From positions 1-6,979 of the forward strand of contig CAZOTZ010000078.1 in the NCBI GenBank assembly GCA_964582875.1: a stretch of 6,979 nucleotides of DNA, in the 5' to 3' direction. The DNA comes from JAADDV01 sp964582875. Its GTDB lineage: Bacteria > Aquificota > Aquificia > Aquificales > Hydrogenothermaceae. Below are positions 6,756-6,979 of the stretch, piece by piece; position 1 is the first letter of the stretch, and each line of letters opens with the position of its first letter. A program made the translations under genes and the position numbers. The notes below the pieces were generated by a model, which was not told where the DNA came from, made no database searches, and was given only the letters and a program-made list of their open reading frames with translations.

Positions 6756-6979
6756 AATGAGCTGATATATTTTTCATCTAAAAAAATACTTTCCAACTCT
6801 TTTACTATTAAAGCTGCCTCACTTCCATTAATTATTCTATGGTCAAAGCTGAAAGTTAGTTTAGTTTTTTTTTCTTCATTTTCCTTACCAATAGCAACTA
6901 TTCCTACATGCTCTGGTGGAATAATAGCATCAAAAGAAGTAATACCAAACATACCAAGGTTTGATACTGCAAATGTTCC
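6749..6979 (-). CDS. 2-oxoacid dehydrogenase E2 (dihydrolipoamide acyltransferase), C-terminal part of the catalytic domain
   Basis: The last 76 residues of a gene that continues past the right edge; the frame stays open to base 6979, so the Met at 6952 is internal. E2 subunits transfer acyl groups from lipoyl domains to CoA in pyruvate, 2-oxoglutarate or branched-chain 2-oxoacid dehydrogenase complexes. Visible family motifs: GTFAVSNLGMFG at the left of the fragment (family GTFTISNLGMFG), AIIPPEHVGIVAIG (family PIINPPExAILGVG), and FSFDHRIINGSEAA, the catalytic motif with His encoded at 6839-6841, followed by a normal C-terminal helix ending in ISSLK. The usual motif is DHRxxDG; here Asn (6827-6829) replaces the Asp. 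The substrate cannot be told from this part, and the lipoyl and E1/E3-binding domains lie outside. It converges on hisD and shares its terminator. Confidence 0.9.
   Translation of the reverse strand, partial: GTFAVSNLGMFGITSFDAIIPPEHVGIVAIGKENEEKKTKLTFSFDHRIINGSEAALIVKELESIFLDEKYISSLK

Noticed and set aside
1..6979. CRISPR array, tRNA or rRNA, insertion sequence, toxin-antitoxin or defence module
   Set aside because: No regularly spaced repeats, cloverleaf-like segments, transposase motifs or small paired genes could be found on either strand.

Overview
The window is AT-rich and gene-dense. Arg is written mostly as AGA/AGG, Ile often as ATA, and the proteins are rich in Lys and Glu. Together with the gene set this suggests a thermophilic bacterium, plausibly Aquificota of the Hydrogenothermaceae type. 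That placement is inference from composition and general resemblance; no 16S or other marker is present.

Layout: (1) Positions 1-3506, minus strand: most of metH, cobalamin-dependent methionine synthase. The reading frame is open from its ATG to the left edge (1168 codons), so only the extreme C-terminus is missing. (2) Positions 3507-3615: a 109-bp divergent intergenic region with candidate promoters in both directions. (3) Positions 3616-5409, plus strand: an apparently exported protein joining a thioredoxin-fold domain (CHWC) to an alpha/alpha-barrel region of the YyaL/SPATA20 (DUF255) type. (4) Positions 5444-6730, plus strand: hisD, histidinol dehydrogenase, 34 bp downstream and probably in the same transcript. 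(5) Positions 6728-6755: a perfect palindromic terminator shared with a convergent gene. (6) Positions 6749-6979, minus strand: the C-terminal end of a 2-oxoacid dehydrogenase E2 (dihydrolipoamide acyltransferase) catalytic domain, cut by the right edge.

The genes do not form one obvious pathway. metH makes methionine and regenerates tetrahydrofolate, hisD makes the final product of histidine synthesis, and the E2 fragment belongs to lipoate-dependent acyl transfer. I see no tRNA, rRNA, CRISPR array, insertion sequence or phage gene, and no defence or other clearly novel system. The items most worth a second look are the exported DUF255-like protein paired with hisD, the Asn in place of the usual Asp in the E2 active-site motif, and the terminator palindrome whose two ends are the stop codons of two convergent genes.
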